Assembly: GCA_035512595.1 (NCBI GenBank)
Contig: DATKDU010000296.1
Location: forward strand, 1 to 11,187
Length of the DNA stretch: 11,187 nucleotides
Reading direction: 5' to 3'
Source of the DNA: DATKDU01 sp035512595
GTDB lineage: Bacteria > Planctomycetota > Planctomycetia > Pirellulales > Pirellulaceae
Shown here in pieces: positions 8,511-11,187 of this stretch. Under the pieces are notes generated by a model. The model was not told the origin of the DNA. It saw only the letters and a list, made by a program, of their open reading frames with translations, and ran no database searches. Each line of letters opens with the position of its first letter. Position 1 is the stretch's first letter. The translations under genes and the position numbers were made by a program.

Positions 8511-9051
8511 ATGACGCATCCGCTGGAGATCGCTTACGCGCTGTCAGCCACAGAGCTTTTGGACGCGGTTGCGAAGCGATTTCGCCTCCGTGCTGCCCTT
8601 GAGGGTGCCGTCGCTGAAGTCCACACCGAACGTCAGATCCAGGCGCTACTCGGCTCTTTGATTTTGCGCTACGTCCCTCACGATCTCGATAGCCAGCCCG
8701 ACTTCTCCATCTGGCTTCCTGGGGTCGAGAAGCCACTCCGCATCGAGGCTAAGAACATTCGGGAAAGCAGCAAGAAGGGTGGGGAAGCGTATAGGCAGGG
8801 GGGCCAGCGTGGCTTACAAGGTGGAGACGCAAAAGACCCGCGCCTCGAAGGGAGACCCGGCCAGCCGATTCTACGGCGTGGAGCAATTCGACATTCTCGC
8901 CGTCTGCCTGGGGAAGAAAACGGGCGACTGGTCGGACATCGTCTACGCCAAGGTTGCGGACCTGAAGACGAATGCCAAGTACCCCAAAAAGCTGTCCGTT
9001 TTCCAACGGGTTCCCCTGCCTGAAGTGGAATCTTCACGCCTTTCTGTGTAG
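8511..9051 (+). pseudogene. PD-(D/E)XK restriction-endonuclease-like protein, frameshifted
   Basis: The first frame starts at ATG 8511 with GAGG at 8501-8504. It encodes an N-terminal helix with Glu40 and then PDFSIWLPG (63-71) and LRIEAKN (76-82). Asp64 with Glu79-Ala-Lys81 forms a PD-(D/E)XK nuclease site. At a run of six G (8798-8803) the sensible protein jumps one base into the frame that reads VAYKVETQKTR, SRFYGVEQFDILAVCL and DIVYAKVADL and ends at 9051. One extra G explains it: without it the gene is 540 nt and codes for 179 residues. The second half, with its Q-x-T-R and RFYxxxxFDILAVCL strings, is of the type seen in uncharacterised restriction-like nucleases (from memory). As sequenced, the product would be a nonsense-tailed 170-residue protein that keeps the catalytic residues but loses the C-terminal core. 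Possible causes are a real inactivating mutation, a phase-variable G tract or a sequencing error. The gene lies 51 nt upstream of the PLD nuclease gene, suggesting a joint operon. Confidence 0.75.
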
Positions 9052-9102
9052 CTTTGTTGTCTTTGCAGCGGGAATGTTGATTCACCATGAAAGGCGCAAG
9101 CC

Positions 9103-9957
9103 GTGGCTGTCAAGCTTTTGGCCCGGAACTGGCAGTTTGAGCTTGCGCGCTGCCTATCGCAAACAAGACAGTCGCTTTTTATTTGCTCGCCATTCATCAC
9201 GGTCGATGGTTGCAACCTAATTCGATCACATTTGCCGGAAACATTTCAGAGCACCGGGCGGCTGTCAATTCTGTCAGACTTGTCACCGATTCACCTCCTG
9301 CAACAGGCGACCGATCCGCGCGCGCTTCAGTCACTGCTCAGTTCGGTTGACGATGGCGTGTTGTGGCACCTCCCGCGAGTCCATGCGAAAGTGTTCATCT
9401 TTGACCGATCGTATGCAGTCGTGACCTCAGCCAATCTTACCGCTGGCGGGCTATACCGAAATATCGAGTACGGGGTCGGGATCTCGGATGTGACAACAGT
9501 GACCGCAATTCATGCGGAACTTGAGTCATTCGGGCGGCTGGCAGCGCCAATCGATCGACCGCGCCTCGAAAGATACTGCGAGTTGGCAACGGAGGTCACG
9601 ACCGAGGTCTCACGGCAACTTCGCGCCGTCACCAGCGCCGCCAAATCGAAATTGGACAAGGCGTTGCGATCAACCGAAGACGAGTTGCTGCGGTGGCGAT
9701 CTGCCGGAGGTCGAGTCACGCCCGTGTTTGCAGATACGATCGTATTCCTGCTCGAGCGCGATGGTCCATTATCAACCGCGGAGCTTCATCCTCGGATCAA
9801 GGGAATTCATCCGGACCTATGCGATGACGCGATTGATCGAGTCATTGACGGGCGCCACTTCGGAAAGCGTTGGAAACACTGGGTTCGTTCGGCACAGCAA
9901 CGTCTGACGCGTGATGGTCGCGTCAAGTTGATCGGCGGCAAATGGATGCTAGCATAG
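9103..9957 (+). CDS. PLD-family (HKD) nuclease with C-terminal winged-helix-like domain
   Basis: A 284-residue protein with an N-terminal phospholipase-D-like fold. The motif VHAKVFIFD (93-101) gives His94, Lys96 and Asp101, and VVTSANLTAGG (106-116) supplies the Ser/Asn part, followed by NIEYGV (120-125). Only one HKD motif is present, so activity would need a homodimer, as in Nuc and the restriction enzyme BfiI. Residues about 155-200 are charged and helical (linker or coiled coil). The C-terminal 70 residues (AELHPRIKGIHPDLCDDAID, then HFGKRWKHWVRSAQQRL and KLIGGKWMLA) look like a winged-helix DNA-binding or specificity domain. The start is GTG at 9103 with AAAGG at 9089-9093; the ATG at 9087 is out of frame. 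Next to a PD-(D/E)XK gene and a methyltransferase remnant, a restriction or defence role is likely; the target sequence is unknown. Confidence 0.8.
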   Translation: MAVKLLARNWQFELARCLSQTRQSLFICSPFITVDGCNLIRSHLPETFQSTGRLSILSDLSPIHLLQQATDPRALQSLLSSVDDGVLWHLPRVHAKVFIFDRSYAVVTSANLTAGGLYRNIEYGVGISDVTTVTAIHAELESFGRLAAPIDRPRLERYCELATEVTTEVSRQLRAVTSAAKSKLDKALRSTEDELLRWRSAGGRVTPVFADTIVFLLERDGPLSTAELHPRIKGIHPDLCDDAIDRVIDGRHFGKRWKHWVRSAQQRLTRDGRVKLIGGKWMLA

Positions 9958-10009
9958 CGTAGCCTGTTGCGCTTTGGAGGACAGCAACTTTAGTGGGAGG
10001 AAACCAAAC

Positions 10010-10378
10010 ATGCCGAGATTTGACGTGCATATCTACGCAGTGGTGCGGGTGAGGCTGTGCAACATCGAAGCTGAAACGCAGGATGAGGCGATTGCTCACG
10101 CAGTTGAGTCAGCCGAGCTATATTCCCGCTTTCAAGACCGGCAAGACCGTTCCGGCGTCGACCAGGAATACGATGAGCGAGAGGCGGGCTACTTGGTCCA
10201 GCCGCTACGGGCAAATGGCGAACATGACTATGATGAAAGCCGGTACTACCTCGACGCCAAGCATATCGCCGGGATTGAGGAACGTCGGCGGTATGGGCAT
10301 CAGTTGTACTTCAGTCCTGAGTATCGTGCCTATCTGAACAGGCGAACGAATCGCCGAAAAAAGCAATCGTCGTCGTAA
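10010..10378 (+). CDS. Small charged protein of unknown function
   Basis: A 122-residue protein I do not recognise. ATG 10010 is chosen because GGGAGG (9995-10000) lies 9 nt upstream; an in-frame TTG at 9974 would add 12 residues, but the Shine-Dalgarno would then be coding. The N terminus (FDVHIYAVVRVRLCNIEAET, then QDEAIAHAVESA) looks like a beta hairpin followed by a helix, a pattern common in small alpha/beta proteins with an 'Ala/Glu-x-x-Glu-Ala' helix. The middle is rich in Asp/Glu/Tyr/Arg, and the tail is strongly basic (RRTNRRKK, 111-118), which would suit nucleic-acid contact. It has no signal peptide or membrane segment. It starts 52 nt after the PLD nuclease gene in the same direction and is probably co-transcribed. 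Possible roles as accessory protein, inhibitor or passenger are guesses. Confidence 0.65.
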   Translation: MPRFDVHIYAVVRVRLCNIEAETQDEAIAHAVESAELYSRFQDRQDRSGVDQEYDEREAGYLVQPLRANGEHDYDESRYYLDAKHIAGIEERRRYGHQLYFSPEYRAYLNRRTNRRKKQSSS

Positions 10379-10387
10379 CGCTTGTGG

Positions 10388-10549
10388 ATGTTATTGAGTC
10401 GGATTCGCCGCCGCCGAGCTACGTGCGAATCGCGCGCCGTTGCTGAATCGCTGGGGCGGAATTGGATAGCGGTGGAGAGGGATCGGACCTACGCCGCGGC
10501 AAGGAAGTTGAGGCGGCTACAAACGGGCGGCAGAAACTACTGCGGTTAG
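10388..10549 (+). pseudogene. C-terminal remnant of an N4/N6-type DNA methyltransferase
   Basis: A short open frame of 53 codons with a possible ATG at 10388 and a TAG at 10547-10549. Its second half reads AVAESLGRNWIAVERD followed by RTYAAARKLRRLQ. This closely follows the end of beta-class DNA methyltransferases, where the SAM-binding block '(F/P)xGSGTTxxAAxxLGRxxIGIExDxxYxxxAxxRL' closes the protein. Here the FxGSGT loop is replaced by an Arg-rich, low-quality stretch (IRRRRATCESR), and nothing upstream supplies the DPPY motif or target recognition region, since the preceding gene ends at 10378. It is therefore a fragment, not a working enzyme. It may be what is left of the modification partner of the nearby nuclease genes. 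Confidence 0.55.
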
Positions 10550-10594
10550 TCGAGTAGCGATGTCACTTTACTTACCGTTGCGCGGAGCATCTTC

Positions 10595-11086
10595 ATGGCT
10601 GTTTCTACGGGGAATGTGACGCCGAAGATGCTGGGGGACGCTGGCGAGCACTTTGCCGTCAGTCAGTTCACCTTTGCCGGCAAGCCAGCCTCAAAGATGC
10701 CAGAGGGGTGGCCGACGTACGATCTAGCTGTTGAGTCGGGTCATGGGCTGGTTCGAGTTAGCGTTCGGACGCGAAGCGAGACTGAGCGCTGGAAGGCAGG
10801 AAGTTGGTTCATGTTTGACGACCGGCTGGAATGCGATTGGCTCGTGTTTATCTTCAAGCCGAAGTCGGGGCCGGTACGATCGTGGATTATTCCGTTTTCG
10901 GTTGCTTGTGAGCACGGGAACCGACCTACTCCAATGCGGAAAGACCCGCACAACAGAGATGTTTCCTGGGCCAAGCTAAACAAACAGCCATTATCCCGAT
11001 ACGAGAACAACTGGGAACTAAAACTGTCGGGCGCGTCGAACGGCGTCTGTAGTGTTTCGACCCAAGTGAGACAGGTGGGAAGTTAG
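10595..11086 (+). CDS. PD-(D/E)XK-fold-like protein with altered active site
   Basis: A 163-residue protein. The N-terminal part has the order typical of small PD-(D/E)XK proteins: LGDAGEHFAVSQF (13-25) with Glu18 in the first helix, TYDLAVES (41-48) with Asp43, and LVRVSVRTRSE (52-62), where most relatives have an (E/Q)-x-K such as 'IQVKT'. Here Ser56-Val-Arg58 occupies that place, so the catalytic Lys seems replaced by Arg and the acid by Ser. Next comes WFMFDDRLECDWLVFIFKP (71-89), the strand in which relatives carry '..YVFVDL', and RSWIIPFSVA (95-104). ATG 10595 has GGAG at 10584-10587. It may be a nuclease-fold protein that binds DNA without cutting, or a divergent nuclease. The gene ends just before a probable insertion-sequence end at 11093. 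Confidence 0.6.
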   Translation: MAVSTGNVTPKMLGDAGEHFAVSQFTFAGKPASKMPEGWPTYDLAVESGHGLVRVSVRTRSETERWKAGSWFMFDDRLECDWLVFIFKPKSGPVRSWIIPFSVACEHGNRPTPMRKDPHNRDVSWAKLNKQPLSRYENNWELKLSGASNGVCSVSTQVRQVGS

Positions 11087-11092
11087 GGAGAA

Positions 11093-11134
11093 TGGTCTAT
11101 CCTACTGGGGCCACGAACCAGGAGGGAGAGACCA
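11093..11134 (+). promoter_or_regulatory. Hairpin covering the transposase-like gene's ribosome binding site; possible IS left end
   Basis: The arms TGGTCTATCCTACTGG (11093-11108) and CCAGGAGGGAGAGACCA (11118-11134) pair with a few mismatches and one bulge around a 9-nt loop. The GGAGG Shine-Dalgarno (11121-11125) lies in the 3' arm and the arm reaches the A of the start codon. Such structures near IS ends are known to keep external transcripts from giving transposase. The left arm could also be part of the terminal inverted repeat, but the partner end is outside the window. Confidence 0.45.
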
Positions 11135-11187
11135 TGAGAGCGAAGCTGAGGGAGGGGTCTGGGAGCGGGAAGCGGAAGCGGTGGAGC
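11134..11187 (+). CDS. Possible transposase (orfA-like), first 18 codons only
   Basis: An ATG at 11134 with GGAGG at 11121-11125 (8-nt spacing) opens a frame that continues past the right edge. The 18 visible residues are strongly basic and end in GSGKRKRWS. Many IS3- and IS66-type orfA proteins start in this way, with a Lys/Arg run followed by 'WSaEeK..IV', just before their helix-turn-helix domain. Too little is visible for a family call; another basic DNA-binding protein is possible. Confidence 0.45.
   Translation, partial: MRAKLREGSGSGKRKRWS

Overview
The window reads as a GC-rich chromosome segment from a planctomycete, probably a Pirellulales-type organism. I infer this from the gene order dnaA - dnaN - DUF721/dciA - gyrB, the wording of the GyrB and DnaN proteins, and short palindromic and heptamer repeats of a kind I associate with that group. 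No 16S rRNA or other direct taxonomic marker is present.

Layout. (1) 1-228, minus strand: the 5' end of a secreted trypsin-like (HtrA/DegP-type) serine protease that runs off the left edge. Behind it, in the same frame, is a start-less TPR-like remnant (about 409-591). (2) 722-7535, plus strand: the core block, all co-oriented. It holds a NifS-type cysteine desulfurase, a short and divergent DnaA, a 342-bp spacer with features of a replication origin, the beta clamp DnaN, a DciA/DUF721 helicase-loader protein that starts directly after the dnaN stop, and GyrB. (3) 7536-8510: about 1 kb without a convincing gene, filled with palindromic repeats. (4) 8511-11086: an accessory stretch that looks less GC-rich by eye. 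It holds a frameshifted PD-(D/E)XK nuclease gene, a PLD-type nuclease with a C-terminal DNA-binding-like domain, a small charged protein of unknown function, a 53-codon remnant resembling the C-terminal end of an N4/N6-type DNA methyltransferase, and a PD-(D/E)XK-like protein whose catalytic Lys position appears to be Arg. (5) 11093-11187: probably the left end of an insertion sequence, with the first 18 codons of a possible transposase behind a hairpin that covers its ribosome binding site.

How the genes fit together. DnaA, the origin-like spacer, the sliding clamp, the DciA-type loader and GyrB form a replication-initiation module. This DnaA seems to lack the usual domain I, which contacts DnaB, and a DciA homologue lies in the same cluster, so helicase recruitment may rest on DciA (inference). 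Two GTAG-headed double-hairpin elements, one inside the nifS reading frame and one between dciA and gyrB, share the same architecture and suggest an active REP/RAYT-type dispersed repeat family. The accessory stretch looks like a decaying restriction/defence island: two nuclease-type genes, a broken methyltransferase and a neighbouring mobile element.
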